This document shows, in pieces, positions 17,292 to 26,854 of a DNA stretch of 64,000 nt. The translations under genes and the position numbers were made by a program. The stretch is from CALGYY01 sp963678485 (lineage in GTDB: Bacteria > Bacteroidota > Bacteroidia > Bacteroidales > CAIWKO01), in contig OY782882.1 of assembly GCA_963678485.1 (NCBI GenBank), positions 2,046,001-2,110,000 of the forward strand. Direction: 5' to 3'. Numbering within the stretch: the stretch's first letter is position 1; each line of letters begins with the position of its first letter. The notes under the pieces were generated by a model, which had not been told where the DNA came from, searched no databases, and saw only the letters and a program-made list of their open reading frames with translations.

Positions 17292-19682
17292 ATGCAGTTG
17301 CCTTTACGTTTTTGGTTGCATCGCTACTGGCGCCATCGTTATGCGAAATGGCTCAGCCTCCTATTTATTATATTTTGTTTCTATTGGTTTTGTCTGCCTT
17401 CTACCCTATTTAAAGACCCAACCAGTACTGTCATTTACGATCGTAATGGTTCGTTGCTGGGTGCTCGTATCGCAAAAGACGAGCAATGGCGATTCCCTCA
17501 AAACTCGCAAGTACCTTACAAATTCAAGCAATGTCTCATACAATTCGAAGACAAGTATTTTGATTTCCATGGAGGTGTTAACCCAATTGCCATGGTGAGA
17601 GCTATGGTTCAAAATATCAAAGCGGGGAAAGTGGTGAGTGGCGGAAGCACACTCAGCATGCAGGTAATACGTTTGTCGCGAAAAGGCCAGCATCGAAGTG
17701 TTTGGGAAAAGATTGTAGAAATGGTTCAGGCCTCGCGCATGGAAAAGACCTACAGCAAAGATGAAATCCTTGCCATGTATGCGTCCAATGCACCTTTCGG
17801 AAGCAATGTCGTTGGTCTTGAAGCAGCCTCCTGGCGATACTTTGGCAAAAGAGCCGAAGATCTTTCCTGGGGTGAATCCGCTGTACTTGCCGTGCTTCCT
17901 AATAGTCCGGCATTAATCTTTCCCGGAAAAAATCAGGAACAATTGCGCAACAAGCGTGACCGCCTACTCGACAACTTACATGCAGCGGGCATTATTGATA
18001 TACAGGAAACCATGCTCGCGCAGAGTGAACCGCTGCCGGGTAAGCCCTTTCCTCTCCCTCGTCTGGCCTCACACATGGTTGATCGCGCTGTACGCGACGG
18101 ACATCGCGGTGAACGCATACAAACGACCATCGACGGACATTTGCAGGAACTGTTAGTTGCAATGATCGAACGTTATAAAAACAAGTACATGGCCAATAAA
18201 ATTAATAATGCCGCTGTACTTGTCCTTGATGTAGAAACAGGTTCCGCATTGGCTTACGTCGGAAACACCAGCAATCCTGACCATCCCGAATACGGCAGCG
18301 ACGTCGATATCATAACTTCGCCCCGCAGCACCGGCAGCATTCTAAAACCCTTTCTGTATGCCAGTATGCTCAACGATGGTAATATTCTACCCAATACGCT
18401 GGTGCAGGATATCCCAGTGCAATTGGGATCCTTCAATCCGGAAAATTACAATTACAGCTATGACGGAGCTGTCCCTGCACGACGTGCTTTGGCGCGCTCA
18501 CTCAACATCCCTGCAGTAAAGATGTTGCAACAATATGGCTTTGAAAAATTTCATCACAAATTGCAGCGAATTGGACTGACAACACTTACCAAACCCGCAT
18601 CACATTATGGGTTAGCGCTGATTATTGGTGGCGCTGAGGCCGACTTATGGGACTTAGGCGGTGCTTATGCTTCCATGGCCCGCACGCTGAATCACTACGG
18701 AATCTTCAATTCCAAATACAACCGAAATGATTTTCACCCGGCCAATTATTTACTCGACAAAGAATCTGAACTCATCAATACCGATGGCGATGAGGATCAT
18801 TCGGTGCTGGATGCGGCCTCCATTTATCTGACCTTTCAAGCAATGGTAGAAGTCTCCCGCCCCGACGAAGATGCCGAATGGCAGGAGTTTTCATCATCCG
18901 CCAGAGTTGCATGGAAAACAGGAACCAGCTATGGAAGCCGCGATGCATGGTCGGTGGGTGTCACACCCCAATACGTTGTTGCCGTTTGGGTAGGAAATTC
19001 AAGTGGTGAAGGTCGACCCGATCTCACCGGTTTGAATAATGCAGCCCCAATACTTTTCGAGGTTTTGAAATGTCTGCATCCTACAGGCTGGTTTTATGCA
19101 CCCTATGATGATATGGTACAAATGCCTGTCTGCCATTATAGCGGATATAAGGCTACTCCCTTGTGTGAAAGTATCGACACCGTTTGGGTTCCTGCGCGTG
19201 GCGTAAAAACCACGGGATGCCCCTATCATCGCATAGTTTATCTTGATCCTACCGAACAATGGCAGGTGAACAGCAATTGCGAAAGTGTTGACAATATGGT
19301 GCGAAAGAAATGGTTTGTTCTTCCACCCGTTATGGAATACTTCTATAAAACGGGTAATCCATATTACAAAGTCCTTCCTCCGTTCCGTGCCGATTGTATC
19401 GGACAAGAAGGTCGTGCAATGGATCTCATCTATCCTACAGGGGAAAGTAAAATATATATTCCACTGGAAATGGACGGTAGTCGGGGAAAAGTTGTATTCC
19501 GCCTCGCACACCGCATTCCACATACGAAAGTTTATTGGTACATTGACGATACCTTTATCGGCGTTACCAGCGATTTCCATCAAATGGGGCTCGCTCCTCC
19601 CCCGGGTAAACATAAGCTCATATTAACCGATCAATATGGAGAACGTCTTGAACGAACGTTTGAAATTATTGACAAAAAATAA
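17292..19682 (+). CDS. pbpC: Penicillin-binding protein 1C
   Basis: PBP1C is a bifunctional peptidoglycan glycosyltransferase and transpeptidase-like protein of the inner membrane. From the ATG at 17292 it has 796 residues: a basic N-terminus, one membrane helix (WLSLLFIIFCFYW), the GT51 domain with FEDKYFDFHGG and GGSTLSMQ, a penicillin-binding domain with S-I-L-K (after SPRSTG), SLN and KTGTSYG motifs, and a C-terminal BiPBP_C domain. The frame runs upstream to 17157, but that extension has no membrane-protein character and contains the -7 box. It is followed 44 nt later by a T9SS gene on the same strand. No alpha-2-macroglobulin partner (yfhM) is in the window. Confidence 0.93.
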   Translation: MQLPLRFWLHRYWRHRYAKWLSLLFIIFCFYWFCLPSTLFKDPTSTVIYDRNGSLLGARIAKDEQWRFPQNSQVPYKFKQCLIQFEDKYFDFHGGVNPIAMVRAMVQNIKAGKVVSGGSTLSMQVIRLSRKGQHRSVWEKIVEMVQASRMEKTYSKDEILAMYASNAPFGSNVVGLEAASWRYFGKRAEDLSWGESAVLAVLPNSPALIFPGKNQEQLRNKRDRLLDNLHAAGIIDIQETMLAQSEPLPGKPFPLPRLASHMVDRAVRDGHRGERIQTTIDGHLQELLVAMIERYKNKYMANKINNAAVLVLDVETGSALAYVGNTSNPDHPEYGSDVDIITSPRSTGSILKPFLYASMLNDGNILPNTLVQDIPVQLGSFNPENYNYSYDGAVPARRALARSLNIPAVKMLQQYGFEKFHHKLQRIGLTTLTKPASHYGLALIIGGAEADLWDLGGAYASMARTLNHYGIFNSKYNRNDFHPANYLLDKESELINTDGDEDHSVLDAASIYLTFQAMVEVSRPDEDAEWQEFSSSARVAWKTGTSYGSRDAWSVGVTPQYVVAVWVGNSSGEGRPDLTGLNNAAPILFEVLKCLHPTGWFYAPYDDMVQMPVCHYSGYKATPLCESIDTVWVPARGVKTTGCPYHRIVYLDPTEQWQVNSNCESVDNMVRKKWFVLPPVMEYFYKTGNPYYKVLPPFRADCIGQEGRAMDLIYPTGESKIYIPLEMDGSRGKVVFRLAHRIPHTKVYWYIDDTFIGVTSDFHQMGLAPPPGKHKLILTDQYGERLERTFEIIDKK

Positions 19683-19726
19683 TCAGCTGCATAATTATTA
19701 TTATCACTTCAAATATCCCAACACTA

Positions 19727-20929
19727 GTGAGAACATTTTTTTTGTGCATACTATTCTCTGTAATTGCACTAACATCAAATGCCCAGTGGACCAGCCTTTC
19801 CGCCGGAGCAACGGTTGATCTTAACGATTGTTTTTTTCTTAATCGTGATACAGGTTTTATTGTTGGTGGTTATGGCAAAATTCTCAAAACTACCGATGGT
19901 GGACTGAATTGGGGGCAATATGTAATCAGCGGACAGCCTTGGTTGCATGCTGTTTTCTTTACTGATGATTTAACCGGATATGCTGTAGGTGGCGGTTCTG
20001 TAGGCGGTGGTTGTTACAAAACTACCGATGGTGGCGCGAGCTGGAATGAGCAAACCACGAATATGACGACTACCGCACTGTTTTCTGTTTTTTTTACTGA
20101 TGCCTCTACCGGCTACATTGCTGGCGGTAATGGTAATATCATTAAAACGATTAATGGCGGCACTAATTGGATACTGCAGCAAAACGGCAGTGCCGGCGAA
20201 TTGCATGGAGTCTCTTTTGCAGATAGCAACCATGGATGGGCCGTCGGAAATTATGTAATTCGACACACAAGCAATGGTGGTGCAAGCTGGACAACTCAGC
20301 AAAATTCAAGCTGTATATTTCATAGTTGTGTTGCTCTCGATACCAGCACCTGTTATGTAAGTGGATCTGGTGGCATCATCCTCAAAACCAATAATGGCGG
20401 GCAGAATTGGGATACCGTTGCAACAGGAACGCTTTCGGATATCACAAAGATTTTCTTTGTTGATGCAAACACCTGCTATGCGGTCGGTGGTCAGGGCACC
20501 ATACTTCAATCCTCGGATGCAGGTGCACACTGGAACGTACAATCGAGCGGACTTCCATTCGGAATACTGTTTTCAGTTTATTTCCCCACACCACTCAATG
20601 GCTATATTGTTGGGGGATCCGGAATTTTTCTTAAAACCGACAATGGTGGAATTACCACAGGTATTAGAGAATCTTTACTTAAAACAAATGATGTAAAGGT
20701 GTGGCCTAATCCAGCCGACGACCTCGTTGACATCACTGTTTCTGAAAGCATCGCTGACATACAATATACAATTACTGATTTGATGGGGCGTACAGTTGAT
20801 GCAGGAAGCATCACACAGCCATCAATACAACTTAACTTGAGCGCAATGAACAATGGCCTTTACCTTCTTAAGCTGATGTCGCAGCAACATGTGTTAAGCT
20901 GTAAACCATTAATCATTCAACATAACTAG
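19727..20929 (+). CDS. Secreted Ycf48/BNR-repeat beta-propeller protein with T9SS domain
   Basis: The 400-residue protein starts with a signal peptide (MRTFFLCILF to LTSNAQW) from a GTG at 19727. Six or seven repeats follow of the form G-x-x-VGG-x-G-x-I-x-KTTDGG-x-x-W, typical of Ycf48-like and BNR propellers. The end, from about residue 318 (VKVWPNPADDLVDI), is a T9SS type A sorting domain. Ycf48 itself helps photosystem II assembly in cyanobacteria; in Bacteroidota the fold is a generic secreted propeller of unknown binding target. It may be co-transcribed with pbpC, whose stop is 44 nt upstream. Confidence 0.85.
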   Translation: MRTFFLCILFSVIALTSNAQWTSLSAGATVDLNDCFFLNRDTGFIVGGYGKILKTTDGGLNWGQYVISGQPWLHAVFFTDDLTGYAVGGGSVGGGCYKTTDGGASWNEQTTNMTTTALFSVFFTDASTGYIAGGNGNIIKTINGGTNWILQQNGSAGELHGVSFADSNHGWAVGNYVIRHTSNGGASWTTQQNSSCIFHSCVALDTSTCYVSGSGGIILKTNNGGQNWDTVATGTLSDITKIFFVDANTCYAVGGQGTILQSSDAGAHWNVQSSGLPFGILFSVYFPTPLNGYIVGGSGIFLKTDNGGITTGIRESLLKTNDVKVWPNPADDLVDITVSESIADIQYTITDLMGRTVDAGSITQPSIQLNLSAMNNGLYLLKLMSQQHVLSCKPLIIQHN

Positions 20930-21001
20930 GGTAAACAATGTGATTGCTTCGGATGACCTTTTCAACAAAGCAATAGCATTTTACAAGAATATTTTTTACA
21001 T

Positions 21002-21532
21002 ATGTCAAATCAAAATATACAATCCGGTTCTTTGGTATTACGGCCATTCCGCGAAAGCGATGCAGCCTTAATGGCTCCCTTGGCAAATAATATTAAGATT
21101 GCTGAAAACCTGCGTGATGGGTTTCCTCATCCATACACCTTAGTCGATGCTGAGAAGTTCATAAAGTTTGCAATGAGTCTTGAGCCTTCCACCATGTTTG
21201 CTATTGAATTTGAGGGCAGCTATGTTGGAAATATTTCGTTGATGCCAGGAACTGATGTATATCGCAAATCGGCTGAAATCGGCTACTTCATTGGAGAACC
21301 ATATTGGAACAAAGGTATTATTACAAAAGCGGTAACACTTATTGTTGATTTTGGTTTCAACACACTTGGTCTGGCGCGCATACATACTGGTGTGTTTGAG
21401 TATAACCTCACCTCTCAGCATGTACTTGAAAAATGCGGATTTTCCAAAGAAGGAATTTTTAAAAAGTCAGTATTTAAAAAAGGACAATTGTGGGATGAGG
21501 TCAGGTTTGCAATCATTAGTGACTGCTTCTAA
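21002..21532 (+). CDS. GNAT N-acetyltransferase (RimJ/RimL type)
   Basis: The 176-residue protein belongs to the Acetyltransf_3 branch of GNAT enzymes. It opens with LVLRPFRESDAALMAPLANN, the RimJ/RimL start. It has SAEIGYFIGEPYWNKGI around the acetyl-CoA binding site and the late motif NLTSQHVLEKCGFSKEG. Such enzymes acetylate protein N-termini, ribosomal proteins or small amines. The substrate here is unknown. It is cytoplasmic, with no neighbours on the same strand. Confidence 0.9.
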   Translation: MSNQNIQSGSLVLRPFRESDAALMAPLANNIKIAENLRDGFPHPYTLVDAEKFIKFAMSLEPSTMFAIEFEGSYVGNISLMPGTDVYRKSAEIGYFIGEPYWNKGIITKAVTLIVDFGFNTLGLARIHTGVFEYNLTSQHVLEKCGFSKEGIFKKSVFKKGQLWDEVRFAIISDCF

Positions 21533-21562
21533 ATCTCGTACTAATCACAATGCTAACTCGCT

Positions 21563-21729
21563 TTAATTAGAGTCCGTCTATAAACTCAGTGCCTGATCAT
21601 AAAGCGCTCTCGCCTAAGGCGAGACAAGGCGTCTGAAGTATTGGCGGGCGGGAGTTTACTGACGTAATCGACTGCCCGACAATACGAGGACAACGCCGCA
21701 GACGGACTTTATGGATAGGCACTAATTAA
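21563..21729. mobile_element. 167-bp near-palindromic element (MITE-like)
   Basis: The stretch is bounded by TTAATTAG (21563-21570) and its inverse CTAATTAA (21722-21729). Inside each end are AGTCCGTCT and AGTGCCT...ATAAAG in inverted arrangement. The centre has a perfect CTCGCCT/AGGCGAG stem and a GTATTGnCGGGC stem that pairs with GCCCGnCAATAC. It is GC-rich compared with the flanks and non-coding. The layout fits a miniature inverted-repeat element or a palindromic intergenic repeat. No other copy is in the window. Confidence 0.55.
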
Positions 21730-21764
21730 GACAAGATTTCTAACGTTTCCACGAAAGAACTATA

Positions 21765-23594
21765 TCAATAGGTAGGATCACCGGGCTTTACCTGCAGCAT
21801 TACAGGTTTCTTAATCCACTTCGGAATAGCATTTCCGAGGATAATACAAGCGCAAATAATAATCACCGTTGTAAGGCTTGCATTGATGATTCCCTGAACG
21901 CGTCCTACAGAGGTCAGCGCCTGCGGAATGTAAATCAACACAATATTACTTACACCTGCATACAGCGTGGTAAAACCAACGAAAATCATGGGAATGATAG
22001 TGGTCCAGGCATATTTTCCCCGACCGCGATTAATGATGAAGGACGTTCCAACAGCCAGCGCAATAGTCGCCAGCAATTGATTGGCAGCACCCAACATTGG
22101 CCAGATCGTAGTTACGCTGCCCGTATAAATGAAGTACGCCCAGGCAAAGACAATGAGGGAACTTGTGATGATATTTCCCGGCAACCAGGTTGTCCGCTCA
22201 AAGGGTTTCCAAATTTTTCCCAGTGCTTCCTGAAGTACGAAGCGCGCAATACGTGTTCCTGCGTCAATGATAGTAAGTACGAACAAGGCCTCGAACATTA
22301 TTACAAAGTGATACCAGTACGACATCAATCCTTTTAATCCGGGAATAGAGGAGAATATCTTAGCCATACCTACAGCAAGGCTAACTGCACCACCAGTACG
22401 ACCCGTAATTTTTTCACCCACCTCAGCGCTAAGTTCGTTGATTTGTGATGAGCTGAAACCCATACCTTTCAGCTGATTCACATAATGTGGAAGTTTTTCT
22501 GCCGGAACATTAATCAGAAAATAATCCATCGGTTGCAGACTGCATGCAGCTACTAATGCCAATACGCTCACCATACCTTCAGTAAGCATGGCGCCTACGC
22601 CGATAAATTTCAAATGCTTTTCTGTCGACAACATTTTAGGAGTAGTCCCGGAACTCACCAAGGCATGAAAACCGCTTATGGCGCCACAAGCAATAGTGAT
22701 AAACAAATAAGGAAATAAGGAACCGGGAATTACCGGACCGCCTCCGTGTGTAAAGGAAGTAAAGGCAGGCATATTAAGTGTTGGATTCACCACAATAACA
22801 CCAATGGCAAGAAAACCAATTACTGCAATTTTCATGATGGAGCTCAGGTAATCGCGCGGACTTAACAGTAGCCACACAGGTAGCACCGAAGCCAGCAACC
22901 CATAGGCAGCTATAAGCAATGTGAGTGTTTTATGATCGAAGGTAAACCATGATTCTATGGCAGAGCCGGGAATAAACTTTCCGAAAATTACTGCGCATGA
23001 CAACAATATAACTCCGATAATAGTGGCTTCTGTAGTTTTTCCTTTACGGAATTTAAACATCCATAAGCCCATCAAAAGTGCAATCGGAATTGTGCATGCA
23101 ATAGTAAATGTTCCCCAGGCACTTTCGGCAAGAGAGTTCACCACCACCAGACCCATAGCGGCCAGCGCGATGATGACAATGATGAGTACGGCAACAGAAG
23201 CAGTGACTCCACTGATTTTATTAATCTCTGCACGGGCAATCTCAGCCAGCGATTTTCCATTGTGTCGTACCGAGGCCACCAATAGTATAAAATCATGCAT
23301 TGCTCCTGCCATTGCAGCACCAATTACCATCCACAAAAAACCCGGGAAATAACCGAACTGCGCTGCAATCACTGGCCCTACCAATGGTCCCGCCCCGGCA
23401 ATGGCAGCAAAGTGATGACCGAACGTCACCCACTTGCTCATGGGATAATAATTCTGTTTATCGAAAAGAGTATGTGCAGGAGTGATGCGCGTTTCGTTTA
23501 CCACCGCCACTTTCGCTACAATAAACCCATAATAGAAACGATAAATCAGTGCGAATACCGCCAGGGCACCCAGCACCAAAGGCATTGCCGTCAT
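21765..23594 (-). CDS. cstA: Carbon starvation protein CstA family transporter
   Basis: The 609-residue protein has about sixteen predicted membrane helices and the CstA N-terminal signature ITPAHTLFDKQNYYPMSKWV, then FGHHFAAIAGAGPLVGPV. Members (CstA and BtsT/YjiY) import peptides or pyruvate across the inner membrane when preferred carbon is short. The length is shorter than the roughly 700 residues of E. coli CstA, as is common for the family outside enterobacteria. A -7 box 18 nt upstream supports the ATG at 23594. In E. coli it is CRP-regulated; no such site is seen here. Confidence 0.93.
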   Translation of the reverse strand: MTAMPLVLGALAVFALIYRFYYGFIVAKVAVVNETRITPAHTLFDKQNYYPMSKWVTFGHHFAAIAGAGPLVGPVIAAQFGYFPGFLWMVIGAAMAGAMHDFILLVASVRHNGKSLAEIARAEINKISGVTASVAVLIIVIIALAAMGLVVVNSLAESAWGTFTIACTIPIALLMGLWMFKFRKGKTTEATIIGVILLSCAVIFGKFIPGSAIESWFTFDHKTLTLLIAAYGLLASVLPVWLLLSPRDYLSSIMKIAVIGFLAIGVIVVNPTLNMPAFTSFTHGGGPVIPGSLFPYLFITIACGAISGFHALVSSGTTPKMLSTEKHLKFIGVGAMLTEGMVSVLALVAACSLQPMDYFLINVPAEKLPHYVNQLKGMGFSSSQINELSAEVGEKITGRTGGAVSLAVGMAKIFSSIPGLKGLMSYWYHFVIMFEALFVLTIIDAGTRIARFVLQEALGKIWKPFERTTWLPGNIITSSLIVFAWAYFIYTGSVTTIWPMLGAANQLLATIALAVGTSFIINRGRGKYAWTTIIPMIFVGFTTLYAGVSNIVLIYIPQALTSVGRVQGIINASLTTVIIICACIILGNAIPKWIKKPVMLQVKPGDPTY

Positions 23595-23611
23595 TGCAAA
23601 TAATTTTGAGG

Positions 23612-23619
23612 CAAAGGTA
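23612..23619 (-). promoter_or_regulatory. -7 box (TACCTTTG) of cstA
   Basis: TACCTTTG fits TAnnTTTG and gives a leader of about a dozen nucleotides. The rest of the gap up to 23837 holds only a weak GCAAA...TTTGC hairpin. Confidence 0.55.
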
Positions 23620-23837
23620 ATTTATGCCGTTAATCTATTCGGGATAAAAACATAAAAAATTTTATTCGCAAACAAGGAATCTTTGTTATTTGCAAAATAA
23701 CGAGTAAATAGAGATACTGCAAATATCTGAATATCGAGAGTTTCCCTCTTCAAGTGCGGGACTACGTCTCCCATTGGCGGTTTATGTAATTAACATTAAA
23801 TCGCTCGCTAAACATAAACAGTTATTCCAAACAGTTT

Positions 23838-24911
23838 TTAAAAGGTCGAAAACAGCCGTTCGCCGGAGTCTCTGTTGAAAATCTGTACATAGTGTGCTTC
23901 AGCTTCAATGCCTTCCATAATAATATAATTGTTCCAGGCACTAAGGTGAACGGTGTTGTAATATTCTGAATGAGAAATATTCATTTGCTTTACATCGGCC
24001 TTCCATAGCAGGTTTCCTTCAGATCGGTTGTATGCAAAAAGCGTAGCTCCGGTGGAGAGACTATGATAAAAAGAAATATACAGTATCTCTCCCATCATCA
24101 GAATTTCTGCACGATTGCACGACAGTACAGGCATTTCGCTGCTCCAAGTTAAATTCAAAAGCCGGGTGGTGAACTTACGACCATCACGTTCCATGTCAAC
24201 AAAACCTGGCACATTCGATTCGTCCTCATCACGAATAAAGCCAGCAATAATGAAATCGTATTCCTGGATAATCCCCGTGGATAGCGCTATCGTTACTGTT
24301 TTTGGATAGACACGATCGTTAGAGGTGAAGATCATATAACTTGGAGTACATCCAAAATAGTAAAGATAGGGATGATGATAATACGTATTGCCGTCAATGG
24401 TGACTTCTGTGTGTTTAATGTTTTCCTCATAAATCGGTTTTCCAGTGAGATCATACTTTATTATCCGATAAACATCTTCTTCCTGAAGTCGGCTTACACG
24501 CACAACCCCGTTGGCAAGGGGAAGTAAAAAATCATTTCCAACCACATTATCGAGTTTAACGGACTCTCCTAAAGCATCTATTTTTTCAAATTCAGCTGTG
24601 GGCGAGCTTTTAAAATATAATTCATTATCGCTGCTAATAGTAAATTTACATTGCCCGATGGTGGCTGCCTTATTGAAATTACTCAACCATTCGGATGGGG
24701 CAGAAAAACGGAAGGCGTACTTGCTGGTGGTTTTGAAATTTTCGGTGATAACACCAGCAGGAACAACAAACTTAAGTTCTTCCAGATCGATATACTTCCC
24801 TTCGAATGGATAATAATTTTTTTGATCCATCGGTTGCTGTTTTATTTGGCTTCCCCCAAAAAAAACAAGTGCGAGAAAAACCATCAAAATATTAAACTTA
24901 ACGACTTTCAT
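23838..24911 (-). CDS. Exported protein of unknown function
   Basis: The family of this 357-residue protein is not recognised. It begins with a hydrophobic export signal (MKVVKFNILMVFLALVFFGG). The remainder is soluble, with many short beta-strand-like segments such as GNLLWKADVKQ and VVRVSRLQEEDVYR. These resemble blades of a PQQ-like propeller, but no clean repeat signature is present. It is monocistronic, facing the same way as sod and cstA. No strong TAnnTTTG box was seen upstream. Confidence 0.6.
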   Translation of the reverse strand: MKVVKFNILMVFLALVFFGGSQIKQQPMDQKNYYPFEGKYIDLEELKFVVPAGVITENFKTTSKYAFRFSAPSEWLSNFNKAATIGQCKFTISSDNELYFKSSPTAEFEKIDALGESVKLDNVVGNDFLLPLANGVVRVSRLQEEDVYRIIKYDLTGKPIYEENIKHTEVTIDGNTYYHHPYLYYFGCTPSYMIFTSNDRVYPKTVTIALSTGIIQEYDFIIAGFIRDEDESNVPGFVDMERDGRKFTTRLLNLTWSSEMPVLSCNRAEILMMGEILYISFYHSLSTGATLFAYNRSEGNLLWKADVKQMNISHSEYYNTVHLSAWNNYIIMEGIEAEAHYVQIFNRDSGERLFSTF

Positions 24912-24982
24912 TATAGTTGAATTTTATATCGTGATAAAACACATTGCGTTTAAGTAACTATGCACAGATAAGATTATGTGCC

Positions 24983-25558
24983 CTATAAGCGTTCCTCGAT
25001 CTTTTTCCAATCAACGATGGTCCATAATGCGGAAATGTAGTCGGGGCGGCGGTTTTGATAATCGAGATAATACGCATGTTCCCAAACGTCCATGGTGAAT
25101 AAAGGAACCAGATTGCTTTTCATGGGATTTCCTGCATTGGACTCCTGAACAATCTTTAATTTGTTTTCACTGTCCATCACCAGCCACGCCCAGCCTGCGC
25201 CAAATAAGGTAGTTGCAGCCGCAACAAATTGTTCCTTAAAGGCATCCACAGAACCAAAATCCCTGATGAGCGCTTCAAGCAGTTTTCCTTCAGCTTGGCT
25301 AACAGCCTTTGGTGAAAGGCAATTCCAATAAAACGTATGATTCCAAACCTGAGCAGCATTGTTGAAAATACCACCACTGGCCTTAACGATGATTTCTTCG
25401 AGGCTTGAGTTTTCGAATTCGGTTCCAACAATCAGCTTATTGAGATTGTTTACATAGGTTTGATGATGTTTCCCATAATGGAATTCGATGGTGCGTGCTG
25501 AAATAACAGGGGCTAATGCATCGGGAGCATAAGGCAGGGCAGGTAATTCAAAACTCAT
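24983..25558 (-). CDS. sodB: Superoxide dismutase (Fe/Mn family, Fe-type features)
   Basis: The enzyme converts superoxide to oxygen and peroxide. The 191-residue length is typical of FeSOD. All four metal ligands are visible: H27 (in TIEFHYGKHH), H74 (VWNHTFYW), D157 and H161 (MDVWEHAYYLDYQNR). Gln at position 70 (NNAAQVWNH) is the residue usual for iron enzymes, whereas MnSODs carry a Gln at a later site, so iron or cambialistic use is likely. No signal peptide is present, so it is cytoplasmic. A near -7 box (TACCTTTA, 25622-25629) lies about 64 nt upstream. Confidence 0.95.
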   Translation of the reverse strand: MSFELPALPYAPDALAPVISARTIEFHYGKHHQTYVNNLNKLIVGTEFENSSLEEIIVKASGGIFNNAAQVWNHTFYWNCLSPKAVSQAEGKLLEALIRDFGSVDAFKEQFVAAATTLFGAGWAWLVMDSENKLKIVQESNAGNPMKSNLVPLFTMDVWEHAYYLDYQNRRPDYISALWTIVDWKKIEERL

Positions 25559-25660
25559 GGTGTGTTTTTTTTAGTTAGTAAATTTCCCTTGTTTCGCAAT
25601 AAGGGGTTCTTCTTTCGCATGTAAAGGTAAGTATTTCTACATAAAAAATTCTCGTCTTGC

Positions 25661-25691
25661 TTTGAAATGTTCGCGGCATTGCTGAATTTTG
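25661..25691 (+). promoter_or_regulatory. Probable promoter of the alpha/beta hydrolase (TTTG, 19 bp, GAATTTTG)
   Basis: TTTG (25661-25664) is followed after 19 bp by GAATTTTG (25684-25691), one mismatch from TAnnTTTG. The spacing is ideal and the leader to the ATG at 25713 is about 18 nt. Confidence 0.5.
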
Positions 25692-25712
25692 TTCCCGAAT
25701 CATCACTGACCT

Positions 25713-26525
25713 ATGAAGCGAACATTTTGGGTTGTTTTAGCGATCCTTACGGGGATTTATCTTTTTGTATGTGCCGCCATTTATTGTTTTCAGCGAAAAA
25801 TCGTGTTCATGCCCACGCGTGCAGCAGATCCTCCACCCGCAGATCTTAATATTCAGGAAATTTATTTTTCCAGCACCGGTAATAATAAACTTCATGGTTG
25901 GTGGATGCCCATTGACTCTTCAGAATATACCATCATGTTCTTCCACGGAAATGCAGGCTGTGTAGCCCGTCTGGAAGAACGCATGCGATTCTTCAAGGAA
26001 TTGGGATATAGCACACTTATGATTGATTATCGTGGCTATGGAAAAAGCAGCGGGGAAATGCAGGTGGAAAATGATATTTATGATGATGCGCGAGCAGCAC
26101 TGACCTATGTTTCCGATAGTCTCCACATCCCAATGAGCAAGCTGATTGTGTGGGGATGGTCGCTGGGAGGAGGCGTCACCAGCGAAGTTTGCCAAAATAT
26201 TCAACCCGCTGCTGTGGTTCTTGAAGGCACATTCTTCAGCCTTGATGAAATCGCAGCCCGGGCCTATCCTCTGTTTCCAATTAAATTATTGCTGAACTAT
26301 CATTTCCGCTCCGGCGAAAAAATAAAGAACTTTAAAAGTCCAGTGTTTTTTGTGCACAGTGTCGAAGATAAAACCATCCCGCATGAACAGGGCCGGAAGC
26401 TCTATGATGCAGCACCTACCGACAAAGAATTCATTGATATTAGCGGATCTCATAATCATGGCTATTACGAAAACCGCTCTAAAATTATCAAGGCATTGCA
26501 TGCCTTTATGGCGAAGCATAGCTAA
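25713..26525 (+). CDS. Membrane-anchored alpha/beta hydrolase (BEM46/YfhR-like)
   Basis: The 270-residue protein has one N-terminal membrane helix (about 5-25) and then an alpha/beta hydrolase domain. MFFHGNAGC forms the oxyanion strand, S150 in GWSLGGGV is the nucleophile, D219 in SVEDKTIP the acid and H247 in SGSHNHGYY the base. This matches the BEM46/ABHD13 and serine aminopeptidase S33-like group, whose substrates are mostly unknown. It sits just before the lipoprotein-ABC operon but has a separate promoter, and that operon has its own. Confidence 0.87.
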   Translation: MKRTFWVVLAILTGIYLFVCAAIYCFQRKIVFMPTRAADPPPADLNIQEIYFSSTGNNKLHGWWMPIDSSEYTIMFFHGNAGCVARLEERMRFFKELGYSTLMIDYRGYGKSSGEMQVENDIYDDARAALTYVSDSLHIPMSKLIVWGWSLGGGVTSEVCQNIQPAAVVLEGTFFSLDEIAARAYPLFPIKLLLNYHFRSGEKIKNFKSPVFFVHSVEDKTIPHEQGRKLYDAAPTDKEFIDISGSHNHGYYENRSKIIKALHAFMAKHS

Positions 26526-26535
26526 GTGTTAACAT

Positions 26536-26568
26536 TTTGTTTAATTTGCACGAATTATTGTACATTTG
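26536..26568 (+). promoter_or_regulatory. Promoter of the six-gene ABC/OmpA operon (TTTG, 21 bp, TACATTTG)
   Basis: TTTG (26536-26539) and TACATTTG (26561-26568) are separated by 21 bp, a full match to the Bacteroidota promoter. The leader to the first ATG at 26588 is about 16 nt. This should drive the genes from 26588 onward. Confidence 0.75.
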
Positions 26569-26587
26569 CGCGTAAAATAAGAAAACG

Positions 26588-26812
26588 ATGAAAAAGTTGA
26601 TGAATTTGAGTGTCCTGCTGCTTATTGTTCTTGCTTGCGGGTGCTTTAACACCGACAATAGTGAAGATCCAGCAGTAAAAAAAGTTCAGGATTCGTTAAT
26701 TGAAGTGGATCGCGACAATTCAGTAAATGAAGCCGACCGTATGTTGCGTGAAGCAGATTCGCTGGATAAAATCAAACAAGATTCTATCGAGAACGCCAAG
26801 AAAAAGAAATAA
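26588..26812 (+). CDS. Small lipoprotein, first gene of the ABC/OmpA operon
   Basis: A 74-residue protein with a lipoprotein signal (MKKLMNLSVLLLIVLAC, with C17 as likely acylated cysteine; C19 is an alternative). The mature part of about 57 residues is highly charged and probably one long helix, rich in D, E, K and R and ending KKKK. No family is recognised. It begins right after the operon promoter and 42 nt before the next gene. A role as an envelope accessory to the transporter downstream is inferred only from position. Confidence 0.75.
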   Translation: MKKLMNLSVLLLIVLACGCFNTDNSEDPAVKKVQDSLIEVDRDNSVNEADRMLREADSLDKIKQDSIENAKKKK

Positions 26813-26854
26813 GGGCGCTGTTATCATATTATTCAAATAATAATATACCACATT

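Noticed and set aside
20942..20976. ATTGCTT/AAGCAAT hairpin after the Ycf48-like gene as a terminator
   Set aside because: The stem is short and AT-rich, the loop is about 20 nt and no T-run follows.
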